Source of the DNA: Mycolicibacterium houstonense
GTDB lineage: Bacteria; Actinomycetota; Actinomycetes; Mycobacteriales; Mycobacteriaceae
Direction: 5' to 3'
Length of the DNA: 64,000 nucleotides
Assembly: GCF_900078665.2 (NCBI RefSeq)
Contig: NZ_LT546207.1
Span: 3,019,678-3,083,677, forward strand
Shown here: positions 35,053 to 43,428 of the stretch, piece after piece
Layout of the letters: the number at the start of each line of letters is the position of its first letter
Numbering within the stretch: the first letter of the stretch is position 1
Program-made: the position numbers and the translations under genes
The notes under the pieces: generated by a model
Databases searched by the model: none
Told to the model about the DNA's origin: nothing
The model's input: the letters and a program-made list of their open reading frames with translations, nothing else

Positions 35053-35994
35053 GTGAACCGCACGGTGCAGTACTGGCGGCTTTTGCAGCCGGACGGTGCG
35101 CCGCTGCCCGGTGAATTTCCGGCCGAGCAGGTGGTGCGGCGGCTGCAACGAGCGGAGGCCGACGGCCTCAACCGCTACCGCCGCTGCACCGACGGGATGC
35201 TGCTGATCGCGCACGGCACGCGCGACGCCCGGATGCTGATTCTCGACAAGGTGCGGCGGGAGAACCTGCCCAGCATCGGCAGCGCCGCCGGCGCTCGGCG
35301 CGCCATCGGGCTGACTCCCGACGAGGGGCTGCTGGAACCGACATATTGCCTGTTCGGTGAGCGCAACATTGTTGCTCTGCTGACCAGCGGTGACGGCCCG
35401 CGGGCCCGTCGGCTGGTCGACTATCTGGAGCACAAGCTCGGCATCGAGGTCGGTATCGAGCCAATACTCACCCAGAACCTCGACCAGGCGCTCGACGCGA
35501 TGAGCGTGTCCAGGGTCGATGTGGCGATCCCGGCCAATCGCATCAACCGCGAGCTTGTGGGCGGTGACTGGGTCCAGGCGCTCGACGGAGCCCGCGCGCT
35601 GGCCCAGGATGGTGTGGTGCGCATCGGGATCTCGGTGGGCCGTCGCGGCACCGGAACACAGAAGGACGCCATCCGCCGGCGGATACGCGAACTGATCGAC
35701 AACCTGCGGGGCTCCGGCGCGCTGTCGGAGTTCGAAAGTGCACGCGTCGTCGGCTCCATCAGCGGCACGCCGCAATCCGTCGATCTGCTTGAGGACCGAT
35801 TCGTCGAGCGGACCGAGGTCGATGCCGACCGGCTGAACGACCCCGAGCGGTCGACCGCATACGCGCGAGAGCTGTTGCGGCAGTCACTGACTCGCAATCA
35901 TGCGTATCTCCTGTCCGCCGTGCCCGAGCTTGCCGGCGAACCCGCGACGTACGCCGACACGCTGATCGAATTGCCTGACGATGAACGCGAATAA
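35053..35994 (+). CDS. Unrecognised cytosolic protein, first gene of a two-gene system
   Basis: 313 aa; GTG 35053 is preferred because AGGGGGA lies five bases upstream (ATG 35047 is too close). No signal or membrane span. Segments: YWRLLQPDGAPLPGEFPAEQ, then GTRDARMLILDKVRRENLPS, a conserved-looking TPDEGLLEPTYCLFGERNIV with GDGPRARRLVDYLEHKLGI, and an acidic C-terminus. The central part resembles, from memory, defence-associated proteins of about 300 aa (DUF6731-like), but I cannot confirm this. Its stop lies 14 bp inside the membrane-protein gene, so the two products are coupled. Confidence 0.65.
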   Translation: MNRTVQYWRLLQPDGAPLPGEFPAEQVVRRLQRAEADGLNRYRRCTDGMLLIAHGTRDARMLILDKVRRENLPSIGSAAGARRAIGLTPDEGLLEPTYCLFGERNIVALLTSGDGPRARRLVDYLEHKLGIEVGIEPILTQNLDQALDAMSVSRVDVAIPANRINRELVGGDWVQALDGARALAQDGVVRIGISVGRRGTGTQKDAIRRRIRELIDNLRGSGALSEFESARVVGSISGTPQSVDLLEDRFVERTEVDADRLNDPERSTAYARELLRQSLTRNHAYLLSAVPELAGEPATYADTLIELPDDERE

Positions 35995-36505
35995 GCGCCC
36001 GGTCGTGCAGTTCAGCCTGCGGGAAAGGCTGCAGCACAACTGGGTTCGCCATCAGTGGGCGGACTGGCTGGTCGCCCTGATCGTGGTCGGCGCATGGCTG
36101 GCACTGGGCCGGGCCGGTTGGCTGCCGTGGGCGCTGGCCGAAGTCCCCCGCGACGCCCGTCGAACCGCCTACCAGATCTTGGCGACGGTGGCAGCCACGA
36201 TGGGCGGGTTCACGCTGACCAGCATCTCCATCCTGGTGAACCTGCTGCGGGCACCGATGACGACTGTGGACAGGCTCCTACCGGCCAATGACAAACGCCG
36301 GGTGGGCACCGCCTTCATCTCGGTATTGCCTAGCCTGTTCGCGTTGTTCGCGGTGGCGATCGTCGGGCTGATGACCGATGCCAACCTCGATGCCGGCCAC
36401 TGGTGGATACAGGCCACGATCATCGGCGCCGCCGTCGCCGCCGTCGCGTCACTCGCGCGAGTCGTGTGGATCCTTCGGCGGCTGCTCACCCTGTCCTCGG
36501 ACTGA
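35981..36505 (+). CDS. Four-helix membrane protein, second gene of the two-gene system
   Basis: 174 aa. Helices at about 25-48 (WADWLVALIVVGAWLALGRA), 65-88 (ATVAATMGGFTLTSISILVN), 108-130 (SVLPSLFALFAVAIVGLMTD) and 138-165. Short loops, a basic N-terminus and LLRAPMTTVDRLLPANDKRR between helices 2 and 3. It overlaps the upstream gene by 14 bp. A cytosolic protein of about 310 aa coupled to a small four-helix protein next to a tRNA is the layout of several two-gene phage-defence systems; this is an analogy only. Confidence 0.65.
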   Translation: MNANKRPVVQFSLRERLQHNWVRHQWADWLVALIVVGAWLALGRAGWLPWALAEVPRDARRTAYQILATVAATMGGFTLTSISILVNLLRAPMTTVDRLLPANDKRRVGTAFISVLPSLFALFAVAIVGLMTDANLDAGHWWIQATIIGAAVAAVASLARVVWILRRLLTLSSD

Positions 36506-36530
36506 GCGGCTCAGGTCGCCGGGTCTACGG

Positions 36531-36968
36531 TCAGTTTCCGGTCAGAGGCCGGCCGCTGGCCTGCCAGGCCTTCATCCCACCCTTGAGTTCGACCACGTCG
36601 GTGTAGCCCAGCGATCTCAACGCCTCGGCGGCAGTCGCGCTCATGGGACCGGTGCGGCAGTAGATGGCGATCGGGGCATCACGGTCGGAAGGCAGCCGAT
36701 CGACCTGCTCGGCGATCCGGTCGAACGGAATCGACAAGTCGGTGCCGGCGATGTCGCCTTCGAAGGGCACGTGAACGTTGATCGTCAGTCGGTCGGATTC
36801 CGCGATAGCGCTGGCGAATTCATCGGGACCGACCAGTCGATGGAGCACGACGCTCGTCGCCGCGCCCTCGGTGGAGGTGACCGACGGCGCCCCGGACGGT
36901 GAACCACACGAAGTCAGCGACATGGCAGCGACAACGGCCAGTGCGCCGATGCACATCCTGGTGAACAT
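36531..36968 (-). CDS. Rhodanese-domain lipoprotein
   Basis: 145 aa. Residues 1-20 are a lipoprotein signal with lipobox SLTSC (Cys21). A single rhodanese domain follows, with active-site loop YCRTGPMS (Cys104) and the closing AEALRSLGYTDVVELKGGMK. It probably transfers or traps sulfane sulfur outside the membrane. A CsoR-type palindrome ends 9 bp before the start codon, an arrangement also known for the related persulfide repressor CstR. Confidence 0.88.
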   Translation of the reverse strand: MFTRMCIGALAVVAAMSLTSCGSPSGAPSVTSTEGAATSVVLHRLVGPDEFASAIAESDRLTINVHVPFEGDIAGTDLSIPFDRIAEQVDRLPSDRDAPIAIYCRTGPMSATAAEALRSLGYTDVVELKGGMKAWQASGRPLTGN

Positions 36969-36977
36969 GCCGACAGA

Positions 36978-36994
36978 ATACCCCTAGGGGGTAC
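36978..36994. promoter_or_regulatory. CsoR/CstR-type operator (rhodanese)
   Basis: ATACCCCTAGGGGGTAC: CCCCTAGGGG core with ATAC/GTAC flanks. It abuts the rhodanese ribosome-binding region. Confidence 0.65.
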
Positions 36995-37039
36995 TGAGCC
37001 TCCAATCTTCGACGCCGTTCGGTCGCCGAGTACCACCGG

Positions 37040-37858
37040 CTAATTCAGCCCGTTCGACAGGATCATCGATTCGCCGGTCTGCAGCCGGCCCCGGTCGGAG
37101 ACCAGGTACAGCACGGCCTCGGCGACATCCTGCGGCTCGAGCAGACCCGGCCGTGGGCGGCCCTGGGCGAACATCTCCTCGACGTCGTCGAGTCCTGGGT
37201 TCTCCAAGTCGGGCCGGATCACCCGGTAGGTGGACGGGTTGTGGATCATCGGCGTGTTTACCCCGGACGGCAGCACCGCGTTGATCGTGATGCCGTGTTC
37301 GGCGACCTCGAAGGCCACCGATTTCACCAGGGCCACCACGCCGGCCTTGGCCGCCGCGTAGTGGCCGCTGTTGGTCGCGCCGGTTCCCGCGACGATCGAC
37401 GAGGTCGCCACGATCCGGCCGGCCCGACGTTCGATCAGGTGCGGCAGCACGGCCCGGAACGTGTTGAACACCCCGGTCAGATTGATGTCGATCATGTCGT
37501 GCCAGCGTTGCTCAGACATGGCGGCGATCGGCTCGCTACTGGCGATGCCAGCGTTGGCGATCACGATGTCGATACCGCCGAGCTGAGCCAGCGCGGCGTC
37601 CGCCACCGATCGCATGGCCGCCAAGTCCCGGACATCGGCGGTCAGCGCCACGCAGCGCCGGCCGAGCGCGGACACCTCGTCCACGGTCTGCTCCAGATCC
37701 GCCGGTGTGGACAACGGGTAGTCGATGGTCTCGATCGGCGCGGCGATGTCGCACACCACGATGTCGGCGCCTTCGCGCGCCAGCGTCGTGGCGTGGGCCC
37801 GCCCCTGCCCGCGCGCGCCTCCGGTGATCAACGCGGTCTTGCCCTCAAGTGCACCCAT
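37040..37858 (-). CDS. Mycofactocin-type SDR oxidoreductase
   Basis: 272 aa; ATG 37858 has AGAAGG six bases before it. SDR with [20 protein letters not shown] fold, the insertion [17 protein letters not shown] and VALTADVRD that mark mycofactocin-coupled SDRs, NAGI, and catalytic YAAAKAG. Such enzymes hold NAD(H) tightly and pass electrons to mycofactocin. They act on alcohols or terpenoid alcohols. No mycofactocin biosynthesis genes are in the window. The 299 bp upstream (to 38157) show no gene. Confidence 0.88.
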   Translation of the reverse strand: MGALEGKTALITGGARGQGRAHATTLAREGADIVVCDIAAPIETIDYPLSTPADLEQTVDEVSALGRRCVALTADVRDLAAMRSVADAALAQLGGIDIVIANAGIASSEPIAAMSEQRWHDMIDINLTGVFNTFRAVLPHLIERRAGRIVATSSIVAGTGATNSGHYAAAKAGVVALVKSVAFEVAEHGITINAVLPSGVNTPMIHNPSTYRVIRPDLENPGLDDVEEMFAQGRPRPGLLEPQDVAEAVLYLVSDRGRLQTGESMILSNGLN

Positions 37859-38157
37859 ACCCATCCTTCTGTCGTCAGCCCCTGGATACAGACCCCGCCA
37901 CGGTGGCAAAACTCATCGCTGCCCCGCACCGGCCCGGAGCCCGCGCCGCCTGACTGGCAACACGCTGAGGCGGGGCCGCAGCGGGCAGATTGCGATGGCA
38001 AATGAATCCAATAGCCTGACCGGGAAGACCTCGCGGAGAGCAAAGTTGCTGGAATGTGCTGGTCCAGGCGATTCTCAGGAAGATGATTCGATGCACTAAT
38101 GTTATCTACAGACGGGGGTTTTGAGCTCGAACACGGCAAACAACCCGGAGGTGAAAA

Positions 38158-38397
38158 GTGATCCGTTCGAAACTGATGAGGGCCGCGGCAGTCGGGCTGG
38201 GCGCATTGGCGGTGCCGGTCGGCGTGGCGGTTGCGGGAGCAGCTCCGGCCTCGGCCGGTCCCGAGATCTGCGCGACGGGCCCGTACGGCTACGTGAGCGC
38301 TTGCGTCGAGGGCCCGGGCTGGGTCCGTCCGTGGTACGACGACGGATGGCGTGGCCGCGGCCACGGTCATGGTCACGGGCACGGCCACGACGACTGA
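38158..38397 (+). CDS. Small secreted Gly/His-rich protein
   Basis: 79 aa from GTG 38158 with GGAGGTG ahead. Signal peptide through ASA at about residue 33. The mature part has two Cys (EICATGPYGYVSACVEG), Trp residues and a C-terminal GRGHGHGHGHGHDD that could bind a divalent metal. Secreted proteins with this layout are common in mycobacteria; no function is known. Confidence 0.75.
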   Translation: MIRSKLMRAAAVGLGALAVPVGVAVAGAAPASAGPEICATGPYGYVSACVEGPGWVRPWYDDGWRGRGHGHGHGHGHDD

Positions 38398-38413
38398 GCG
38401 ACTCAACCACGGG

Positions 38414-38459
38414 TAACGCCGTGGCAGGAATCCGAACCTGGATTTCTGCCACGGCGTTA
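38414..38459 (+). terminator. Strong hairpin terminator
   Basis: TAACGCCGTGGCAG (38414-38427) pairs perfectly with CTGCCACGGCGTTA (38446-38459), and the loop can pair further. It lies 17 bp after the secreted protein stop and 50 bp before the thiolase gene. Confidence 0.75.
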
Positions 38460-38509
38460 TTCGTTTGACCCGCTCGAGTCACTCTCTTAGTTGTAGTACC
38501 GTCGCGCTC

Positions 38510-39724
38510 ATGGAGGACGTTTGGATTCTCGGCGGCTACCAGAGCGATTTCGCCCGCAACCTCCAGCGCGAGCGCGTCGACTTCGCCGAGCTGACCCGCG
38601 AGGTGGTCGAGCACACGCTGGAGGATGCCCACGTCCCCGCCGCCGACATCGGCGTCGTCCACGTCGCGAACGCCTTCGGTGAGCTGTTCGCCGCGCAGGC
38701 GCACCTGGGTGCCATGCCGGCCACCGTGCATCCCGAACTCTGGGGCACGCCGGCGTCGCGCCACGAGGCCGCGTGCGCATCCGGCAGCATCGCCGTCCTG
38801 GCCGCCGGTGCTGACCTGCGCTCGGGCGCCTATGACTGTGCGCTGGTGGTCGGCGTCGAGCTGGAGAAGACGGTGCCCGGGGACACCGCGGCCACTCATC
38901 TCGGCACCGCCGCGTGGGCCGGCCATGAGGGCGCCGGCGCGAGTTTCCTGTGGCCGTCGATGTTCTCCGAAGTGGCCGATGCCTACGACGCTCGCTACGG
39001 ACTGGATCCGACGCATCTGCGAGCCATCGCCACACTGAACTTCCGTAACGCGCGGGCCAACCCCAACGCCCAGACCCGCGCGTGGACGGTGCCCGACCCC
39101 ATCGAGGCCGACGACGCCGCCAACCCCGTGGTCGAGGGACGTCTGCGCCGCTTGGACTGCAGCCAGATGACCGACGGTGGGGCGGGCCTGGTGCTGGTCA
39201 CCGACAGCTATCTGCGGGCACATCCGCAGGCCCGACCGTTGGCCCGCATCGCCGGATGGGGCCATCGCACAGTGGGTTTGGGACTCCGGCAGAAGCTCGA
39301 ACGCGCCGCGGCGGGACCGTATCTGCTACCCCATGTTCGGCAGGCTGCGCTCGACGCCTTCGACCGGGCGCACGTCACGCTCGATGACGTGGACGGGTTC
39401 GAGGTGCACGACTGCTTCACGCCCAGCGAGTACCTGGCCATCGACCACCTGGGGCTGACCGGTCCCGGCGAATCCTGGAAGGCCATTGAGAACGGTGAGA
39501 TCGAGATCGGCGGACGCCTGCCGATTAATCCGAGCGGCGGGCTGATCGGCGGTGGGCATCCGGTCGGAGCCTCGGGGGTGCGGATGTTGCTCGACGCCAC
39601 CAAACAGGTCAGCGCCGGAGCCGGCGCCTATCAGGTCGAGGGCGCAACGACCTTCGGCACGTTGAACTTTGGCGGTAGTACCGCCACAACCGTTAGCTTC
39701 GTCGTGAAAGGAGCACCGGAATGA
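38510..39724 (+). CDS. Thiolase-family acetyl-CoA acetyltransferase (Rv0914c type)
   Basis: 404 aa. ATG 38510 gives the family start MEDVWILGGYQSDFAR. Catalytic Cys89 in HEAACASGSIAV, HDCFTPSEY and GGGHPVGASGVRM motifs belong to the thiolase/SCP-x type fold. It may cleave or form a 3-ketoacyl-CoA; the HDCF variant points to the lipid-transfer-associated subfamily. First gene of a three-gene coupled operon with a carotenoid oxygenase and a HxlR regulator. Same pair as Rv0914c-Rv0913c. Confidence 0.88.
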   Translation: MEDVWILGGYQSDFARNLQRERVDFAELTREVVEHTLEDAHVPAADIGVVHVANAFGELFAAQAHLGAMPATVHPELWGTPASRHEAACASGSIAVLAAGADLRSGAYDCALVVGVELEKTVPGDTAATHLGTAAWAGHEGAGASFLWPSMFSEVADAYDARYGLDPTHLRAIATLNFRNARANPNAQTRAWTVPDPIEADDAANPVVEGRLRRLDCSQMTDGGAGLVLVTDSYLRAHPQARPLARIAGWGHRTVGLGLRQKLERAAAGPYLLPHVRQAALDAFDRAHVTLDDVDGFEVHDCFTPSEYLAIDHLGLTGPGESWKAIENGEIEIGGRLPINPSGGLIGGGHPVGASGVRMLLDATKQVSAGAGAYQVEGATTFGTLNFGGSTATTVSFVVKGAPE

Positions 39725-41172
39725 ACACCGAAGTGGTGGCCAGATTTCTGTCCACCCTGCCCGAGGACGACACCCACCCGTACCGCACCGGGCCGTGGCG
39801 GCCGCAGACCACCGAATGGGACGCCGAGGATCTGCGGGTCGTCGACGGCGAGATTCCCACCGACCTCGACGGCGTCTATCTGCGCAACACCGAGAATCCG
39901 CTGCATCCCGCGTTGCAGACCTACCATCCGTTCGACGGGGACGGGATGCTGCACATCGTCGGCTTCCGCGACGGAAAGGCGTTCTACCGCAATCGATTCG
40001 TGCGGACCGACGGATTGCTGGCCGAGATCGAGGCCGGCGGACCGCTGTGGCCGGGGGTCGCCGAACCCGTCGACCTGGCCCGGCGCGATCATGGCTGGGG
40101 CGCCCGCACCCTGATGAAGGACGCGTCCAGCACCGACGTCACGGTGCACCGCGGCGTCGCGCTCACCAGCTTCTATCAGTGTGGCGACCTGTACCGATTC
40201 GATCCCTACAGCGGTGCCGATCTGGGCAAGGAAGATTGGGGCGGAGCGTTTCCCGCCGCGTGGGGCGTGTCGGCCCACCCCAAGGCCGACGACACCACCG
40301 GCGAACTGCTGTTCTTCAACTACGGCAAGCAGGCCCCGTACATGCACTACGGCGTGGTGGATGCCGACAACCAGTTGGTGCACTACGTCGACGTGGAACT
40401 GCCCGGCCCCCGGCTGCCACACGATATGGCATTCACCGAGAATTACGTGATCCTCAATGATTTTCCGTTGTTCTGGGATGCGAAGTTCCTCGAGAGCAAT
40501 ATCCACCTGCCGAAGTTGCACCGCGACATGCCGTCCCGGTTCGGTGTGCTGCCACGCCGCGGTGAAGCCGAGGAGATCAAGTGGTTCGAGGCCGACACCA
40601 CTTACGTGCTGCACTTCACCAACGCCTACGAGGACGGTGACGAGATCGTGCTCGACGGCTTCTTCCAGGGCAACGCCGTGCCGGCCCTGGCACTGGACAA
40701 GATGCAGACCAGGCTGCACCGGTGGCGGTTCAACCTGGTGACCGGCCAGACCCGCGAGGAGCAATTGTCCGACAGCATCACCGAATTCGGCATGATCAAT
40801 CCCGGTCATGCCGGACGGGGCTACCGCTACGCCTACGCCGCCACGGGCAAGCCGGGCTGGTTCCTGTTCGACGGATTGGTTCGTCACGACCTACACTCCG
40901 GTTCCGAACAGCGGTACGCCTTCGGCGAGGGCGTGTACGGCAGCGAGACGGCCATGGCGCCGCGCGTGGGCAGCTCAGGCGAGGACGACGGCTATCTGGT
41001 CACCATCACCACGGACATGAACGACGACGCGTCCTACTGCCTGGTGTTCGACGCGGCCCGGGTGCCTGACGGCCCGGTGTGCAAACTGGCTCTACCGGAA
41101 CGGGTTTCCAGCGGAACCCACTCCACCTGGGCTCCCGGCGACGAGTTGCGCCGATGGCTGGTGCGTGACTGA
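39721..41172 (+). CDS. Carotenoid cleavage dioxygenase family protein
   Basis: 483 aa, ATG 39721 overlapping the thiolase stop. Seven-bladed propeller enzyme with iron-binding His residues in VSAHPKADD, LPHDMAFTENYVI, LHFTNAYED and the C-terminal GTHSTWAP; the opening DGVYLRNTENPLH and YHPFDGDGMLHIV are typical. It cleaves a C=C bond in a carotenoid, stilbene or related isoprenoid with O2. The pairing with a thiolase suggests further breakdown of the product. Rv0913c counterpart. Confidence 0.92.
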   Translation: MNTEVVARFLSTLPEDDTHPYRTGPWRPQTTEWDAEDLRVVDGEIPTDLDGVYLRNTENPLHPALQTYHPFDGDGMLHIVGFRDGKAFYRNRFVRTDGLLAEIEAGGPLWPGVAEPVDLARRDHGWGARTLMKDASSTDVTVHRGVALTSFYQCGDLYRFDPYSGADLGKEDWGGAFPAAWGVSAHPKADDTTGELLFFNYGKQAPYMHYGVVDADNQLVHYVDVELPGPRLPHDMAFTENYVILNDFPLFWDAKFLESNIHLPKLHRDMPSRFGVLPRRGEAEEIKWFEADTTYVLHFTNAYEDGDEIVLDGFFQGNAVPALALDKMQTRLHRWRFNLVTGQTREEQLSDSITEFGMINPGHAGRGYRYAYAATGKPGWFLFDGLVRHDLHSGSEQRYAFGEGVYGSETAMAPRVGSSGEDDGYLVTITTDMNDDASYCLVFDAARVPDGPVCKLALPERVSSGTHSTWAPGDELRRWLVRD

Positions 41173-42127
41173 CGCACCGGCCGGCGGCACCAACGCCGTC
41201 GGACAGATGCTGAGCCTGGTCGGCGACGAGTGGACGATGCTGGTGATGCAGCAGGCTCTGCTGGGCGCCACCCGCTTCGGGCAGTTCCGGACACGGCTGC
41301 CGATCTCCAACTCGGTGCTGACCCGCCGACTGGGCACCCTCACCGACGATGGGCTGCTCACGCGTCACCGCTATCAGGAACGGCCCCCGCGCGACGAGTA
41401 TTTGGTCACCGCGCGCGGGCGCGGGCTGTGGCCGGTGCTGCTGACGATCTGGGACTGGGAACGCCACTGGGTGCCCGAGCATCGCGAATCCCTGCCTGCC
41501 ATGCGCCATCTCACCTGCGGCGCCGATTTCACCCCGATGCTCAGCTGTGGCACGTGCGGTGAGCCGACCATGTCCGGTGAGGTGACGGCCACGTGGGGAC
41601 CGAGCGGGGGCTGGTCACGATCGCTGCCCCCGGTGACCACCCGGCGCCGGTCCGCCGATGACCGGCGCGACTCTCCGGCCGGCCAGTACCCCCAGACCAT
41701 GAGCGTTCTCGGCAACCGCTGGGCGTTTGCGATCCTGGTAGCCAGCTTCACCGGCACCAGCAGATTCTCCGACTTCCAGCGACTGCTGGCCGCCCCGCCC
41801 GGATCGATCGCCGACCGGCTGCAGACATTCCGCGACAACGGGATTCTCACCACCGACGAGGGTCCGCACTACCGGCTGACCCCGAAGGGCGCGGCCTTCC
41901 TGCCGGTGCTGGTGACGGCGTTGGCGTGGGCCCAGCGTTCCTTTCCGGACGCCGAAGGCCCCGCCGTGACCCTCATCCACACCGCTTGCGACGGACCCTT
42001 CACTCCGGCGCTGCGGTGCGATCAGTGCGGCGACCGGCTCGCCGGGGCCACGGTGGCCGTTATCGATCCGACAGTTGCTGAGAGCTCCGCCCATTTGCCC
42101 CGGCAACCGGCGGCAGACCCACGCTAG
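41165..42127 (+). CDS. Double HxlR-type transcriptional regulator
   Basis: 320 aa from GTG 41165, overlapping the previous stop. Two HxlR winged-helix domains in tandem: residues about 8-125 (SLVGDEWTMLVMQQALLGAT) and about 175-300 (SVLGNRWAFAILVASFTGTS). Each is followed by a CxxC segment (CGTCG and CDQCG) that might bind zinc. HxlR proteins normally dimerise, so this fusion would be a covalent dimer. It probably controls its own operon in response to a substrate. Confidence 0.85.
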   Translation: MTDAPAGGTNAVGQMLSLVGDEWTMLVMQQALLGATRFGQFRTRLPISNSVLTRRLGTLTDDGLLTRHRYQERPPRDEYLVTARGRGLWPVLLTIWDWERHWVPEHRESLPAMRHLTCGADFTPMLSCGTCGEPTMSGEVTATWGPSGGWSRSLPPVTTRRRSADDRRDSPAGQYPQTMSVLGNRWAFAILVASFTGTSRFSDFQRLLAAPPGSIADRLQTFRDNGILTTDEGPHYRLTPKGAAFLPVLVTALAWAQRSFPDAEGPAVTLIHTACDGPFTPALRCDQCGDRLAGATVAVIDPTVAESSAHLPRQPAADPR

Positions 42128-42277
42128 TTCGGCTCCCTTGGACAGCTGACCTCGATACCGAAGCGCCGCCGCGCGGGTGCGGGCGTTGGCGCGCCGTCAA
42201 CGGTTCGGGCACCGGGATTCATCCGTCGAGACAGCTTTGACGTGGCAATACTATCCAAAGTCGGCGTCAAAATTGTG

Positions 42278-42304
42278 CTGGCACTCTCGAGACTCGAGTG
42301 CTAA
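42278..42304. promoter_or_regulatory. CIRCE element (HrcA operator)
   Basis: Left arm CTGGCACTC (42278-42286), a 9-bp spacer, and right arm GAGTGCTAA (42296-42304) match TTAGCACTC-N9-GAGTGCTAA with two mismatches in the left arm. It lies 72 bp before the hsp20 start. Confidence 0.8.
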
Positions 42305-42376
42305 TATCGGCGTTGCACAGTGATTGGCTGCCCGCCAGGGTGGCGGGCTCTGAGACGGTACGGGAGGTGGATTACT

Positions 42377-42823
42377 GTGCTTCGTTTTGATCCGTTCAGC
42401 GACCTCGACGTGTTGACCAGAAGTTTGCTGGCAGGTGATACCGGGTCAACGCGCACACCTAGGTTCATGCCGATGGACCTCTGCAAGATCGGCGACCATT
42501 ACGTCCTCACGGCCGACCTTCCCGGCATCGATCCGGGCTCGGTGGACGTCAATGTCGACAACGGCACACTGACCATCTCGGCGCATCGAACGGCGCGCTC
42601 CGAGGAATCGGTCCAGTGGCTGGCCAATGAGCGGTTCTTCGGCAGCTATCGACGCCAGCTGTCGCTCGGCGACGGGATCGATTCGTCGGCGATCTCCGCC
42701 ACATACGAGAACGGTGTCCTCACCGTCACGATCCCCGTAGCCGAACGCGCCCGGCCCCGCAAGATCGAGGTCGCGCACGGCGCCGACCGCAAGTCGATCG
42801 AAACCACTGTCGACGCCGATTAA
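42377..42823 (+). CDS. Hsp20-family small heat-shock protein
   Basis: 148 aa from GTG 42377 with GGGAGGTGG ahead. An alpha-crystallin domain spans about residues 35-130: MDLCKIGDHYVLTADLPGID, FFGSYRRQLSLGDGID and ENGVLTVTIPVAE. It acts as an ATP-independent holdase that oligomerises. The CIRCE element upstream puts it under HrcA heat-shock control. Its stop overlaps the convergent GNAT gene stop by 4 bp. Confidence 0.93.
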   Translation: MLRFDPFSDLDVLTRSLLAGDTGSTRTPRFMPMDLCKIGDHYVLTADLPGIDPGSVDVNVDNGTLTISAHRTARSEESVQWLANERFFGSYRRQLSLGDGIDSSAISATYENGVLTVTIPVAERARPRKIEVAHGADRKSIETTVDAD

Positions 42824-43428
42824 TTGATCCCGCCGCGGCGGTCCAACCTGAACTTCAGGTTGGACCGCGCCGCGGGCCATTCGATGTCCAGGACCGAATA
42901 CACGACGGTGTCTCGGCGGGAACCGTCCGGCGCGATCTGGTGACTGCGCAGCACCCCGTCAAGTTTGGCGCCCAGCCGCTCGATGGCCGAACGGCTGGCA
43001 AAGTTGAAGAAGTGGGTGCGGAATTCGACTGCCACACATTCAAGTTCATCGAACGCATGGCTGAGCATCAACAGCTTGGTCTCGGCGTTCACCCCGGTGC
43101 CGCGGACGTCGGCAACGTACCAGGTGTGCCCGATCTCCAGCCGCCGGTTGGCCCCGTCCACGTGCAGATAACTCGTCGAACCCACAAGCCTGCCGGCGAG
43201 GTCGCGCACCACGAAACTCACCCCGTGGTCGGCCGCGCGCAGTTCGAGCATGCGCCGTACCCACTCGGCGGCGGCACCGGGCCGGGGCGTCATGGTGTAC
43301 CACAACGACCCCAGCTCACCATCCGCGGCGGCGTCATCGATCTCGGGGATGTGCTCGTGGGTCAACGGCTCCAACCGCACCCAGCGTTGCCCGGTCAGCT
43401 CGACCGGGGTCACGAACTCGCCCATCAT
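42820..43428 (-). CDS. GNAT N-acetyltransferase (RimJ/RimL type)
   Basis: 202 aa; ATG 43428 overlaps the upstream stop (ATGA; ATG 43425 also possible). GCN5-related fold: VRLEPLTHEHIPEIDDAAAD, then EIGHTWYVADVRGTGVNAET (acetyl-CoA loop) and FFNFASRSAIERLGAKLDGV. It acetylates an amine, perhaps a protein N-terminus or small molecule. Coupled to the membrane protein gene upstream. Confidence 0.88.
   Translation of the reverse strand: MMGEFVTPVELTGQRWVRLEPLTHEHIPEIDDAAADGELGSLWYTMTPRPGAAAEWVRRMLELRAADHGVSFVVRDLAGRLVGSTSYLHVDGANRRLEIGHTWYVADVRGTGVNAETKLLMLSHAFDELECVAVEFRTHFFNFASRSAIERLGAKLDGVLRSHQIAPDGSRRDTVVYSVLDIEWPAARSNLKFRLDRRGGIN

Noticed and set aside
34802-36505. Prophage or integrase at the tRNA
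   Set aside because: No integrase, excisionase or phage structural gene is found on either side; only an IS-like end is present.
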